Positions 55,147 through 64,000 of a DNA stretch of 64,000 nt are shown here, piece after piece. This DNA is from Phycisphaerales bacterium. GTDB taxonomy: Bacteria; Planctomycetota; Phycisphaerae; Phycisphaerales; SM1A02. Position numbers and translations under genes: made by a program. The notes below the pieces were generated by a model. The model was not told the DNA's origin, ran no database searches, and saw only the letters and a list, made by a program, of their open reading frames with translations. The stretch is taken from assembly GCA_029246705.1 (NCBI GenBank), contig JAQWMQ010000006.1, positions 1 through 64,000 of the forward strand. The letters run 5' to 3'. How positions within the stretch are numbered: the first letter of the stretch is position 1; every line of letters starts with the position of its first letter.

Positions 55147-56592
55147 ATGACGGCCATCAAAGGAGCATCTGAAGTTGAATCGACTGATGGTAGGCTGGAC
55201 CAGATGAACTGGTTGCAGCTCGGCGACCCCGCTTCAAAGTGGCGAGAGCCCTACATCTTCATCCTGATCATCGCCATGCCGTTCTGCTGGTTGCTGTTTG
55301 CCGCCTTCATCATCGGCCAGCCGATCACCGTCACGGCGGTCATCACCGTATGCCTCCCCTTCGTCGTCATCCTGCCCCTGTTTCTCGTCATGCGGCGGGA
55401 GCGTCTGCGCAACACGCATCGATCGGAGACCGGTTTCTGTGTCTACTGTGGCCACGAGATTCCACCGGGCGAACGGGGGAAGAACTGCCAGGAATGCGGC
55501 AAGGCATACAGCCTCATTCATGACACCAAGGTCAGGGTGCAGAAGACCCCGGCCCTGTTCTGGTCGGAACTGCTTTTCATCATCCTGTTCCCTCTCGCCA
55601 TGATGGCGCCGACCTTCACGCTTCGGGACGACGGCTTCTTCGGCACCCTTCGAAACCTGGGCTTCAATCCTTATGCCTACCATTCCACATCGGGCCTCGT
55701 CGCCGCGGCCGAATCCGACTGGCAGGGCGGGTCTGGCGTGTGGGACGAACTCCAGATGCAGACCCTGACCGCCGACCAGCTCGAGCGCCTGGCGAACACC
55801 GTGCTCGCCTACCGAGAGGATCCGGAACTGTCCGCCTACAGCTACAGCTCCGCGGCGCGCTGGCTCGCCGCCGAAATCGGGAATGGCACCCTGTCGACCC
55901 CGACCCTCACCCAGGTCCTCGCCAGCAGTGAGCCGTACAACGACCCCACATGTTCCGCGGCCTTCAACGTTCTCGCCCTGAGGACCTTGAGCGCTGATGA
56001 GCAGGCTGCGCTCCTCGAGGTCATCTTCACGGCGCTCGAAGATCCCCAGCGGCGTCTCGACATACCGGAACACACCTTTGAAGACTGGTTCACCGAGCAG
56101 GAAGCCGCCGGCAACCTCACGCCCGCCCAGCTCGATCGTGCCAGGGCCTGCAACTGGATACCGGAGCTCGTCGTTCCCGACCGCATTCGAGTCGACGAAC
56201 CCGTCGAGATCATCCTGGGTCAGGGGGACAGGTTCGGTTCCGCCGGAAGCCTGCTTGCGAAGCGATGGCTCACGATCGCGGTCGAAGGGGTGGCGATCGA
56301 TGAGGGTCCCTTCGAGGACTTCGGTTTCGAATCCGTGCTGGTGCTCTATTCCGGAAGTGCGGTCGATCCCCATCAGAATGATGCCAAGAATCGCGTCTTC
56401 CCGATGGAGGTGGTGTTCAGCAAACCCGGCATCCATGTCATCCGGATCAGGTACGCCCTCTTCGACGGTCAGCGCTCGTCGACGCTGCCATCGGTCGAGC
56501 GTGCGGCAGACGGCAGCCTGCTCCGCCCCGACGGAGCGGGGTGGATCCTCGAGCGGGTCTTCGAGCAGGCGATCATGGTCGAGGCGAACTGA
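55147..56592 (+). CDS. Membrane protein with zinc ribbon and large extracytoplasmic domain, unknown
   Basis: 481 residues from the ATG at 55147 (GGGGA 7 nt upstream); 55204 is an alternative. Two membrane helices at about 35-57 and 62-83, a zinc ribbon FCVYCGHEIPPGERGKNCQECG at about 98-119, a third helix at about 140-160, then about 310 residues of soluble domain rich in acidic and aromatic residues. The ribbon-plus-membrane plan links it to the genes at 6783, 44342 and 44671. It lies between zwf and pgl, which need not mean a functional link. Confidence 0.7.
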   Translation: MTAIKGASEVESTDGRLDQMNWLQLGDPASKWREPYIFILIIAMPFCWLLFAAFIIGQPITVTAVITVCLPFVVILPLFLVMRRERLRNTHRSETGFCVYCGHEIPPGERGKNCQECGKAYSLIHDTKVRVQKTPALFWSELLFIILFPLAMMAPTFTLRDDGFFGTLRNLGFNPYAYHSTSGLVAAAESDWQGGSGVWDELQMQTLTADQLERLANTVLAYREDPELSAYSYSSAARWLAAEIGNGTLSTPTLTQVLASSEPYNDPTCSAAFNVLALRTLSADEQAALLEVIFTALEDPQRRLDIPEHTFEDWFTEQEAAGNLTPAQLDRARACNWIPELVVPDRIRVDEPVEIILGQGDRFGSAGSLLAKRWLTIAVEGVAIDEGPFEDFGFESVLVLYSGSAVDPHQNDAKNRVFPMEVVFSKPGIHVIRIRYALFDGQRSSTLPSVERAADGSLLRPDGAGWILERVFEQAIMVEAN

Positions 56593-56716
56593 ACGCCGAG
56601 GCGGTGCGCCTCTTCTTCGGGGCAGGGCCCTTGCGGCCCTTCTTGCTTGCGCCCCGGCATCAGGTGGAACTATCCTCGGGACAATCCGATCGTTCCCCCC
56701 AGGAAGGAAGACTGCG

Positions 56717-57553
56717 ATGAGTGATGCGACCCCCGGTTCCGATGACGAGCAGATCATTCCGATCGCCCTCGAAAACGACGGCTACGTCGCTGATCCACCG
56801 AAGCTTCCCGGTCAGGTGGTGGCGAGGGAGCAGGCCGATGACGTGCTCACCCACGTCGCTCGAGACCTCCTCGACCAGGCGCTGCACTGCGTGCGCAAGT
56901 TCGGCAGCTTCCACATGGCGCTGTCCGGTGGGCACACCCCGTTCCCACTCTACGAACGCCTGATGACCGATCCGCTCTATCGCGGGTTCCCCTGGGCGAA
57001 GACCCACCTTTGGATCGTCGATGAGCGCCGCGTCGCCTTCGATGACGACCTGAGCAACTGGAAGCACATCCGGGAGATCTTCGAGAACCATTCCGGCATC
57101 CCGACCAACCAGTTGCATCCGATCCAGGCCACCCTCGACGATGCGGACGTCCTCTACGAGAAGGAACTCCAGGAAGCCCTCGGCTGGCGCGAGAAGGGTC
57201 ACGATCGACTCGACTACGTGATGCTGGGCATGGGCCCCGACGGTCACACCGCGAGTCTCTTCCCGAACTCCTGGGCGCTTGATGTCGATGACCGACTCAT
57301 GACCCTGAACTCCGGGCCGACCGTGGTGCCACCGGATCGAGTGAGCATGACCTACAAGCTGCTCAACGCCTCGCGACTGATCTGTCCGCTGGTCATCGGA
57401 ACCGAGAAGGCGCCGATGATCCACAAGATCGCCACCGGCGACGACCCCTCCCACGACATTCCGATCAAGGGCATCAACCCCGTCGGTGGCATCCTGCGGT
57501 GGTACCTCGATGCTGCGGCGTGCGGCGTCGCTCAGGCGTCCGAGGAGAAGTAG
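56717..57553 (+). CDS. pgl: 6-phosphogluconolactonase
   Basis: 278 residues of the NagB/DevB fold. LALSGGHTP-type motif (HMALSGGHTPFPLYERL), WIVDERRV, and the lactonase signature YVMLGMGPDGHTASLFPNS. It hydrolyses 6-phosphogluconolactone, the product of Zwf. SD AGGAAGGAAG before the ATG at 56717. Its last 22 bp overlap the end of ruvX on the other strand. Confidence 0.93.
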   Translation: MSDATPGSDDEQIIPIALENDGYVADPPKLPGQVVAREQADDVLTHVARDLLDQALHCVRKFGSFHMALSGGHTPFPLYERLMTDPLYRGFPWAKTHLWIVDERRVAFDDDLSNWKHIREIFENHSGIPTNQLHPIQATLDDADVLYEKELQEALGWREKGHDRLDYVMLGMGPDGHTASLFPNSWALDVDDRLMTLNSGPTVVPPDRVSMTYKLLNASRLICPLVIGTEKAPMIHKIATGDDPSHDIPIKGINPVGGILRWYLDAAACGVAQASEEK

Positions 57554-57942
57554 TCCTCGAGCAGTGCGGCTGCGGCGATCGCATCGCGGATCCGCTTCTT
57601 GCCGGCATGGGTGCGCCCGCTCCGGGCCATGCGCCCGTCCGCCTCGAAACTCGTCAACCGTTCGTCCTGCAGGTGCACGGCCAGGCCGGTGCGTTCACCC
57701 AGCACCTTGGCAAGTCGCCGAGCCTCCTTGGCGGCGGGGCCTTCGGTGTCGTCCATGTTCAACGGAAAGCCGACCACGAGTGCATCGGGGCCTTGTTCGG
57801 CGATGACCTGGTCGACCGCTTCCAGCATGCCTGCTTCGTTGGCGTGCTCGAACACGCGCAACGGTTGCACGAACGACAGGCCTCGTTCGCCGAGGGCGAA
57901 ACCGGTTCGTCGTTGTCCGATGTCGATGCCGAGGTAGCGCAC
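57532..57942 (-). CDS. ruvX: YqgF/RuvX putative Holliday junction resolvase
   Basis: 136 residues, RNase H fold. GIDIGQRRTGFA at the N-terminus, VVGFPLNMD, DERLTSFEA and DAIAAAALLEDY at the end supply the acidic residues of the active site. Known roles include pre-16S rRNA 5' processing and possibly junction resolution. It is 7 nt downstream of manC and probably in one transcript with ruvA and manC. Confidence 0.93.
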   Translation of the reverse strand: MRYLGIDIGQRRTGFALGERGLSFVQPLRVFEHANEAGMLEAVDQVIAEQGPDALVVGFPLNMDDTEGPAAKEARRLAKVLGERTGLAVHLQDERLTSFEADGRMARSGRTHAGKKRIRDAIAAAALLEDYFSSDA

Positions 57943-57949
57943 TGCGGGC

Positions 57950-59020
57950 TCACCGATGGGATTCGGGTACCGCGCCGGCGATCGCCTTGACCTCTTCGGC
58001 GCGGTTCGCGGGTGCCACCAGGATCGCGTCCTCGGTGGCGATGATCACGAGGTCCTCGCAGCCGATCGCGGTGACCAGTCGTTTCGGGTCGTCGGAGACC
58101 GCGAGCACGTTGCGGCAGTCCTCGAGCACCGCTTCGCCGTGCACCCGGTTGCCGTCCGGGTCGGGGTCGATCGTCTCCGCGTAGCTCGGCCAGCTGCCGA
58201 CGTCACGCCAGTCGACCGACATCGGTACCACGCAGACGGTGTACGCCTGATCGGCGGCCGCCGGTTCCATCAGTCCGTAGTCGACGCTGGTCTTCGGCAG
58301 CGTGGGGTAGATCTCGGCGAGCACCGCGTCCCGGTCGGGGCCGTCCCAGGCTTCGGCGATCGTCGCGAGCCCCGCGCGCGCGTCCGGCTGGAAGCGTTCG
58401 ATCGCTTCGAGCGTGGTGGCGGCGGAAAAGACGAACATCCCGCTGTTCCAGTTGAAGGTGCCGGCCTCGAGGTACGCCTGCGCGGTCGCAAGGTCGGGCT
58501 TTTCCTTGAAGGTCGAGGCGTGCCAGGCGCCGTCGAAGCCTTCGATCGCCGTCCCGCGTTCCACGTAGCCGAACCCGGTGGCGGGGAAGGTCGGGGTGAT
58601 CCCGAAGGTCACGAACCGGCTCGGGTCGTCCTCGACCAGGCTGAAGCCGATGTCCATCGACCGGACGAAGGCTTCCTGGGGTTCGATCAGGTGGTCGGCG
58701 GTGAGGACCGCGAAGACCGCGTTCGGATCACGCAGGGCCAGGATCGCCGCGGTCAGGCCCACGGCGTTGAGGGTGTCTCGTCCGCAGGGCTCCCCGAGGA
58801 TCTCGATCCCCGGCATGACCGGCTCGATCAAATCACGAAACCGTTCAGCGGTGCAGATGATCCGTCGGTCCGGTTCGACCACGCCGTCGAGGCGTCCGAC
58901 CGCCACTTCCAGCAGTGACTTCGAGCCGACCAGGGGCAGGAGCTGCTTCGGCTTCGCGTTCCGGCTCATCGGCCAGAGTCGGGTGCCGGAGCCTCCGGCC
59001 ATGATCATCGCGTGGCGCAT
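57950..59020 (-). CDS. manC: Mannose-1-phosphate guanylyltransferase
   Basis: 356 residues. Nucleotidyltransferase opening MIMAGGSGTRLWPMSR, FAVLTADHLI, and FKEKPDLATA. It makes GDP-mannose for polysaccharide or glycoprotein synthesis. The length fits the single-domain form without the isomerase (cupin) domain of bifunctional ManC. It is 22 nt downstream of ruvA. Confidence 0.92.
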   Translation of the reverse strand: MRHAMIMAGGSGTRLWPMSRNAKPKQLLPLVGSKSLLEVAVGRLDGVVEPDRRIICTAERFRDLIEPVMPGIEILGEPCGRDTLNAVGLTAAILALRDPNAVFAVLTADHLIEPQEAFVRSMDIGFSLVEDDPSRFVTFGITPTFPATGFGYVERGTAIEGFDGAWHASTFKEKPDLATAQAYLEAGTFNWNSGMFVFSAATTLEAIERFQPDARAGLATIAEAWDGPDRDAVLAEIYPTLPKTSVDYGLMEPAAADQAYTVCVVPMSVDWRDVGSWPSYAETIDPDPDGNRVHGEAVLEDCRNVLAVSDDPKRLVTAIGCEDLVIIATEDAILVAPANRAEEVKAIAGAVPESHR

Positions 59021-59042
59021 CCGGGGGTCCTCTTCGGGGTGT

Positions 59043-59678
59043 TCAGGCCAACTGCTTCAGACGAAGGGCGGCGGTCACCAGCCCGTCGGCGGTCTCGATG
59101 GCGGGGTCTGCACGGGTGACTCGGTCGATCAGTTCCTCGGCCCGCAGCCTGGGTTCGCCCAGCTGCAGCAGGACCGCGATCGCTTCCTGGGCGAATTCCG
59201 CGACCGCTTCGCGCACCATGGTGCCCGTGGCATCGGCGCTGCTGCCGGGGTCTGCGAAGGGGGCGACCTTCTCCTTGAGCTCCATGATGATGGTCTCGGC
59301 GGTCCGCTTGCCGACTTCGGGCAGGGACTTCAGCAGGTCGATGTCGCCTTCGGCCACCGCGAGGGCGATCCGGCCGACCGGCAACTCCATCACTCGAAGG
59401 GCTTTGCGTGAACCGATCCCCTTCACGGTGGTGAAGAGTTCGAAGAAGGCCCGGTCGGTCTGGCTGGCGAATCCGATCAATCGAGGGCGGTAGCTGGTGC
59501 CCTGGGCGGTGCCTTCCATCAGGTGGATGGTGTGCAGCACCACGACCTGCCCGACCACGGTGCTCATGCGACCTCGGTCCGCGGCGGGGATCATCACTTC
59601 GTAGACGAGGCCACCGCAACGCACCTGGGCGCGTCCGTCCTGGACTTCAACGAGTTCACCTTCGATGGAGCTGATCAT
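59043..59678 (-). CDS. ruvA: Holliday junction DNA helicase subunit RuvA
   Basis: 211 residues. N-terminal OB-fold (MISSIEGELVEVQDGRAQVRCGGLVYEV), then two helix-hairpin-helix segments (TTVKGIGSRKALRVM and SLPEVGKRTAETIIMELKEKV), and the C-terminal domain that binds RuvB. It holds four-way junctions for branch migration. ruvB and ruvC are not adjacent, but ruvX lies two genes downstream. Confidence 0.95.
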   Translation of the reverse strand: MISSIEGELVEVQDGRAQVRCGGLVYEVMIPAADRGRMSTVVGQVVVLHTIHLMEGTAQGTSYRPRLIGFASQTDRAFFELFTTVKGIGSRKALRVMELPVGRIALAVAEGDIDLLKSLPEVGKRTAETIIMELKEKVAPFADPGSSADATGTMVREAVAEFAQEAIAVLLQLGEPRLRAEELIDRVTRADPAIETADGLVTAALRLKQLA

Positions 59679-59708
59679 GCCGGCCCCGATGGTACCAGCC
59701 GATCCAGG

Positions 59709-60461
59709 TCATTCGGGGCTTTTGGACGACGAATCACCAACCAGGGGGGTGTCTTCGAGGGGCCATCCGGAGGCGTCCTGAAGCCGGCTTCGCAGCGTCT
59801 CGGTGATCTTGGTCATGTCTCGTTCACCCTCGAAGTCGATCAGATCAACCACCTCGACCCGCGCCCGGCAGGGATGGAGGATCGACGAGAAGGCGCTCTT
59901 TCGCTCCGGAATGCCGCTGACGTGGACCAGCAGCACCCGGGCCTTTGAGGTGGCCACCAACATGCCCACCCCGCGCATGAAGGGCCTGATGTGCTTTTCC
60001 GGTCGGACAATGCCGCCTTCGGGAAAGATCCCGATCACGCCGTCGGCCTTCAGGATCTGGGTGCAGCTTCGCAGGGCGGTTCGGTCCGCGGCCGCGAAGT
60101 TGATCGGAATCGTCCCCGTCCAGCGGACGAACTGCTTCACCCCGGGGATCATCATCGCCGCCCACATCATCCAGCGGATGTCGTAATTGCACCTGTATTC
60201 GATCAGGACGGGGTCCAGGCCGCTGGTGTGGTTGCTCACGACGATCAGGCCACCCTTGGTGGGGGGCTCGGGAAGCTTCTCGAAGCCGACGTAGTTCACC
60301 CGCCAGTAGAGCCTGATGGGCAGGCCCACCAGCGTCTTGCAGAACCCCATCACCAATCGCCCCCCGCCGCGCCGGCGAAAATAAGGCATGAGGACCACCC
60401 CGACCAGCAGGGCCAGGAGAAGGATGCCGCCGATCAGGATCAAGGTCGATCGCATGTCCAT
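59709..60461 (-). CDS. PlsC-type 1-acylglycerol-3-phosphate acyltransferase
   Basis: 250 residues. One N-terminal membrane helix (about 6-26). The acyltransferase motifs are SNHTSGLDP (NHxxxxD) and IFPEGG, with GTIPINF between. It transfers an acyl group to lysophosphatidate in phospholipid synthesis at the inner membrane. The C-terminal 20 residues are polar and probably disordered. The start at 60461 is divergent from carB, 132 nt away. Confidence 0.88.
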   Translation of the reverse strand: MDMRSTLILIGGILLLALLVGVVLMPYFRRRGGGRLVMGFCKTLVGLPIRLYWRVNYVGFEKLPEPPTKGGLIVVSNHTSGLDPVLIEYRCNYDIRWMMWAAMMIPGVKQFVRWTGTIPINFAAADRTALRSCTQILKADGVIGIFPEGGIVRPEKHIRPFMRGVGMLVATSKARVLLVHVSGIPERKSAFSSILHPCRARVEVVDLIDFEGERDMTKITETLRSRLQDASGWPLEDTPLVGDSSSKSPE

Positions 60462-60593
60462 GGACCCAGCCTCTCGCCTTTCACCGGGTTCGTCAATTGT
60501 GATGAAGGTGTCGGAGTTTCGCCTTCCGCCACAAGGTCGTTAGACTGTCGCAAGTTTGGCCTGAACTTCCGCCAGAAAAGTATCCAAGCCCCG

Positions 60594-63500
60594 ATGCCAA
60601 GACGCGAGGACATCTCGACCATCCTGATCATCGGCTCCGGTCCAATCGTGATCGGGCAGGGCTGCGAATTCGACTATTCCGGCACCCAGGCCTGCAAGTC
60701 GCTGCGCGAGGACGGCTACCGCGTGGTGCTGCTCAACTCGAACCCCGCGACGATCATGACCGACCCGGCGTTCAGTGACCGGACCTACATCGAACCGATC
60801 ACGCCCGAGTCCGTTCGCCGCATCATCGAGCTCGAGCAGGCCAACGGCACGCCGATCGACGCACTGCTTCCGACCCTCGGTGGGCAGACCGCGCTCAACT
60901 GCGCGTGTGACCTGCACGACCAGGGCATCCTGAAGGAATTCGACATCGAGATGATCGGCGCGGACCGCGACGTCATCCAACGTGCCGAGGACCGCGAGGT
61001 CTTCCACGGCATCGTCGAGGAACTCGGCCTGCGCCAGCCGCTTTCGAAGACGGTGGAGACCCTCGAGGACGCCCGCGAGTTCGTCGAGGAGATCGGCCTG
61101 CCCGCGATCATCCGTCCCGCGTACACCCTTGGTGGTTCCGGCGGCGGCATCGCCTACAACCGCGAGGAACTCGACGACATCGTCCGCCGCGGCCTCAACG
61201 CCTCGATGATCAACCAGGTGCTGATCGACCAGTCGGTGCTCGGCTGGAAGGAATACGAACTCGAGGTCGTTCGCGATTCGAACGACAACTGCGTGGTGGT
61301 CTGTTCGATCGAGAACATCGACGCGATGGGGGTGCACACCGGTGACTCGATCACCGTCGCCCCGATCATGACCCTCTCCGACAAGGAATACCAGCGGATG
61401 CGCGACGCCTCGTTCGCGATCATGCGCGCGGTCGGCGTCGACACCGGCGGCTCCAACGTCCAGTTCGGGATCGACCCATCCAACGGCGACATGGTGGTCG
61501 TCGAGATGAACCCGCGCGTCTCGCGCAGTTCCGCGCTGGCCTCGAAGGCCACCGGCTTCCCGATCGCCCGCATCGCCGCGAAGCTCGCGGTCGGCTACAC
61601 CCTCGACGAACTCCACAACGAGATCACCGGGACCACGTCGGCCTGCTTCGAGCCTTCGATCGACTACGTGGTCACCAAGATGCCGCGCTGGACGTTCGAG
61701 AAGTTCCCCGAAGCCGACGAGACCCTCACCACCCAGATGAAGTCGGTGGGCGAGGGCATGTCGATCGGTCGTACCTTCAAGGAGTCCTTCCAGAAGGCGA
61801 TTCGCTCGATGGAGGTCAAGCGCTTCGGCTACGGGCTCGACCGCAACGACAAGTGGCTGGCCGCGCGCCGCGCCGCGGAGTCGCTCGGCATCTCGCTCGA
61901 GGAACTCGCCGACACCGAACTGCCCGAGGACTTCGTCGCCGCGGACGGTTCGCCGATCGTCTGGCCGATCCCCGAGGACCAGCTGGTCCGCAAGCTCGCG
62001 GTGCCCAGCCAGGGCCGGCTCTACTACGTCCGCTACGCGATGAAGATGAGCTGGAGCGACGAGCGCATCCACGAGCTCACCCGGATCGACCCCTGGTTCC
62101 TCGATCAGTTCCGCGAACTCGTCCAGTTCGAGGATGTCCTGTGCGGCTACACCGCGCTCGAGGAGGTTCCGGAGGCGACCCTCTTCAAGGCCAAGCAGCT
62201 TGGGTATTCCGATCCGCAGCTGGCGAACCTCTATAGAGGAACGATCTCCACCGACACCATCCTCGCGGTGCGCGACCGGCGGAAGGCCTTCGGCATCGAA
62301 CCGGTCTTCAAGCTGGTCGATACCTGCGCCGCGGAGTTCGAGGCGATCACCCCGTACTTCTATTCGACCTACGAGACGCCGGTCCGCACCGTGGCCGACG
62401 ACGGTTCGGTCACCAGTACCGCCGACGACGAGATCCGCGTCACCGAGAAGCCGAAGATCATCATCCTCGGCGGCGGTCCCAACCGGATCGGCCAGGGGAT
62501 CGAGTTCGACTACTGCTGCTGCCAGGCGGCCTTCGCCTGCGAGGAGATGGGCTACGAGTCGGTGATGATCAACTCGAATCCCGAGACCGTCTCGACCGAC
62601 TTCGATACCAGCGACTTCCTCTTCTTCGAACCGCTGACCCTCGAGGACGTCTTGAACGTCGTCGAGCGCTTGAACGGCGGGGGGGTCGAAAGCACCGACC
62701 GCTCCGGCGGCGTGGTCGGCTGCATCGTGCAGTTCGGCGGGCAGACCCCGCTCAACCTCGCGCACGGTCTGGTCAAGGCCGGGGTCCCGATCATCGGCAC
62801 CGGGCTTGACGCGATCGACCTCGCCGAGGACCGCGACCGCTTCAAGGCGATGCTCGACGAACTGGGCATGGTCCAGCCGGAGAACGGCATCGCCCACTCG
62901 CTCGACGAGGCGATCGTGATCGCGGACCGCATCGGCTACCCGGTGCTGGTGCGACCGAGCTACGTCCTCGGTGGTCGCGGCATGGAGACCTGCTACGACG
63001 AGGACGCCCTGCGCCGCTACATGGCGGAAGCGGTCGACGCGTCTGAACTCGCCGACGCACCCGTCCTGATCGACAAGTTCCTCTCCGAGGCGATTGAGAT
63101 CGACGTCGACGTGGTCGCCGACTACGTGCCCGGCGACGCCTCGCATCCCGATCTTGGCCTTGGCGACCACCAACCGACCTCCGTCGTCTGCGGCGTGATG
63201 GAGCACATCGAGGAAGCGGGCATCCACTCCGGCGACTCGACCTGCACCGTGCCGCCGTATTCACTGACCGATGCCATGGTCGACCGCATCCGCGACCAGG
63301 CGCGTCGTCTTGCCGAGCGCCTCAAGGTGCGCGGCCTGATGAACGCCCAGCTCGCGGTCAAGAACGACGTCATCTACGTGATCGAGGTCAACCCGCGCGC
63401 CAGTCGCACCGCCCCCTTCATCTCGAAGGCCAAGGGTGTCTCCTGGGCGCACGTCGCCGCAAAGGTCATGATGGGCGCTTCGCTCACCGAGCTCGGGGTC

Positions 63501-64000
63501 AAGGAGATCCACGACGCCGGCTTCTGTGCGGTGAAGCGTTCGGTCTTCCCGTTCGCGAAGTTCCCCGGGGTCGACGTGGTGCTCGGCCCGGAGATGCGTT
63601 CGACCGGCGAGGTGATGGGTGCGGACCGTTCGCTTCCGGTCGCGCTCGCCAAGGCCGAGATGGCCTGCGGGTTCGAGCTGCCGACCAGTGGTTCGGTCTT
63701 CCTCTCGGTGCGCGACTCGGACAAGGGTGCTGCGGTCGACATCGCCCGCAACCTGGTCTCGATGGGTTTCACCGTCTACACCACCGGCGGCACCAACGAC
63801 TTCCTGCGTTCGCACACCGTCGAGACCGAGCTGATGCCGAAGATCTCGGAAGGCGCTCGCCCGAACATCCTCGACCGGATCGCAAACGGCGAGATCGATC
63901 TCCTCGTGAACACCCCGACCCGCAAGGGTGCCGATACCGACGAGGGTCGCATCCGCGCCGCGGCGGTGCGTCACGGCGTCACGATGATCACGACCGTCGC
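60594..64000 (+). CDS. carB: Carbamoyl-phosphate synthase large subunit (3' end outside window)
   Basis: 1,135 residues up to the window edge. ATG at 60594. Two ATP-grasp halves: the first opens [28 protein letters not shown], the second [43 protein letters not shown] and [16 protein letters not shown] mark the two active sites. The MGS-like C-terminal domain begins near 63700 and is cut. It makes carbamoyl phosphate for pyrimidines and arginine. It is already about 60 residues longer than the whole E. coli protein, through insertions near 62390-62450 and 63125-63175. A -10-like TAGACT lies at 60541. Confidence 0.96.
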   Translation, partial: MPRREDISTILIIGSGPIVIGQGCEFDYSGTQACKSLREDGYRVVLLNSNPATIMTDPAFSDRTYIEPITPESVRRIIELEQANGTPIDALLPTLGGQTALNCACDLHDQGILKEFDIEMIGADRDVIQRAEDREVFHGIVEELGLRQPLSKTVETLEDAREFVEEIGLPAIIRPAYTLGGSGGGIAYNREELDDIVRRGLNASMINQVLIDQSVLGWKEYELEVVRDSNDNCVVVCSIENIDAMGVHTGDSITVAPIMTLSDKEYQRMRDASFAIMRAVGVDTGGSNVQFGIDPSNGDMVVVEMNPRVSRSSALASKATGFPIARIAAKLAVGYTLDELHNEITGTTSACFEPSIDYVVTKMPRWTFEKFPEADETLTTQMKSVGEGMSIGRTFKESFQKAIRSMEVKRFGYGLDRNDKWLAARRAAESLGISLEELADTELPEDFVAADGSPIVWPIPEDQLVRKLAVPSQGRLYYVRYAMKMSWSDERIHELTRIDPWFLDQFRELVQFEDVLCGYTALEEVPEATLFKAKQLGYSDPQLANLYRGTISTDTILAVRDRRKAFGIEPVFKLVDTCAAEFEAITPYFYSTYETPVRTVADDGSVTSTADDEIRVTEKPKIIILGGGPNRIGQGIEFDYCCCQAAFACEEMGYESVMINSNPETVSTDFDTSDFLFFEPLTLEDVLNVVERLNGGGVESTDRSGGVVGCIVQFGGQTPLNLAHGLVKAGVPIIGTGLDAIDLAEDRDRFKAMLDELGMVQPENGIAHSLDEAIVIADRIGYPVLVRPSYVLGGRGMETCYDEDALRRYMAEAVDASELADAPVLIDKFLSEAIEIDVDVVADYVPGDASHPDLGLGDHQPTSVVCGVMEHIEEAGIHSGDSTCTVPPYSLTDAMVDRIRDQARRLAERLKVRGLMNAQLAVKNDVIYVIEVNPRASRTAPFISKAKGVSWAHVAAKVMMGASLTELGVKEIHDAGFCAVKRSVFPFAKFPGVDVVLGPEMRSTGEVMGADRSLPVALAKAEMACGFELPTSGSVFLSVRDSDKGAAVDIARNLVSMGFTVYTTGGTNDFLRSHTVETELMPKISEGARPNILDRIANGEIDLLVNTPTRKGADTDEGRIRAAAVRHGVTMITTV

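Noticed and set aside
60540-63227. An 895-codon minus-strand open frame opposite carB
   Set aside because: carB is unmistakable on the plus strand; the reverse frame has no motifs.

Overview
The window looks like a chromosomal segment of a planctomycete, most probably of class Phycisphaerae. The evidence is high GC, EF-hand/dockerin-like C-terminal modules of the type DLDGDG-x-x-x-GGDLL-x-LL-x-x-WG on three secreted proteins, a PAP-plus-hydrophobic-plus-arginine sorting tail on another, several CGYDLRG zinc-ribbon membrane proteins, and the gene content as a whole. This assignment is inferred from protein style; no rRNA gene is present to confirm it. There are no prophages, insertion sequences or CRISPR arrays that I can see.

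Layout. 1-1671 (minus) holds a likely hydroxyproline-catabolism pair: a DHDPS-family deaminase (cut by the window edge) and a hydroxyproline epimerase. 1742-5503 (plus) has a SecD-like lipoprotein, aroC (with an apparent one-base frameshift) and a NagB/PIG-L fusion. 5632-10198 (plus) has a secreted beta-helix protein, a zinc-ribbon membrane protein and a penicillin-acylase-family Ntn hydrolase. clpB, a small secreted protein and a BtuF-like receptor follow on the minus strand (10236-14866), then one secreted protein with a sorting tail.

The centrepiece is 15887-38865: a type II secretion operon in the order F-G-H-I-J-K-L-M-D plus a terminal lipoprotein, closed by an 18-bp hairpin. Its last large gene is a secretin of about 4,758 residues. 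After a signal peptide and an N0 domain it carries, by my hand parse, about 52 consecutive N1/N2-type secretin ring domains before one normal C-terminal secretin pore domain. An ordinary GspD has three such domains. The pseudopilins also carry unusual acidic tails, and the GspM-like protein ends in a GspC-like domain. If every domain forms a ring, the machine would have a very long periplasmic tube, which could suit a cell plan with an enlarged or invaginated periplasm. This is the best candidate for an undescribed system here. The ATPase GspE and the prepilin peptidase are not in the window.

38943-44991 holds tRNA-Gln, trpC-asd (minus), a CPBP membrane protease, trpS, a small membrane protein, an alpha/beta hydrolase and two tandem zinc-ribbon membrane proteins. 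45094-48093 has two convergent secreted proteins with dockerin-like tails, separated by a hairpin. 48253-52030 (minus) is a flagellar rod/ring operon (small ORF, flgF, flgG, flgA, flgH). A 14-nt element upstream of it is identical to one upstream of clpB at nearly the same distance. 52224-60461 contains a Cys-rich small protein, a Xer recombinase, zwf and pgl flanking an unknown membrane protein, and a minus-strand set ruvX, manC, ruvA, plsC. carB runs off the right edge.

Coordinates of starts were chosen from Shine-Dalgarno-like sequences, overlaps with neighbours and family N-termini. Several genes have -10-like hexamers 6-7 nt before the ATG and may be leaderless. All family assignments are from reading the sequence; no database search was run.
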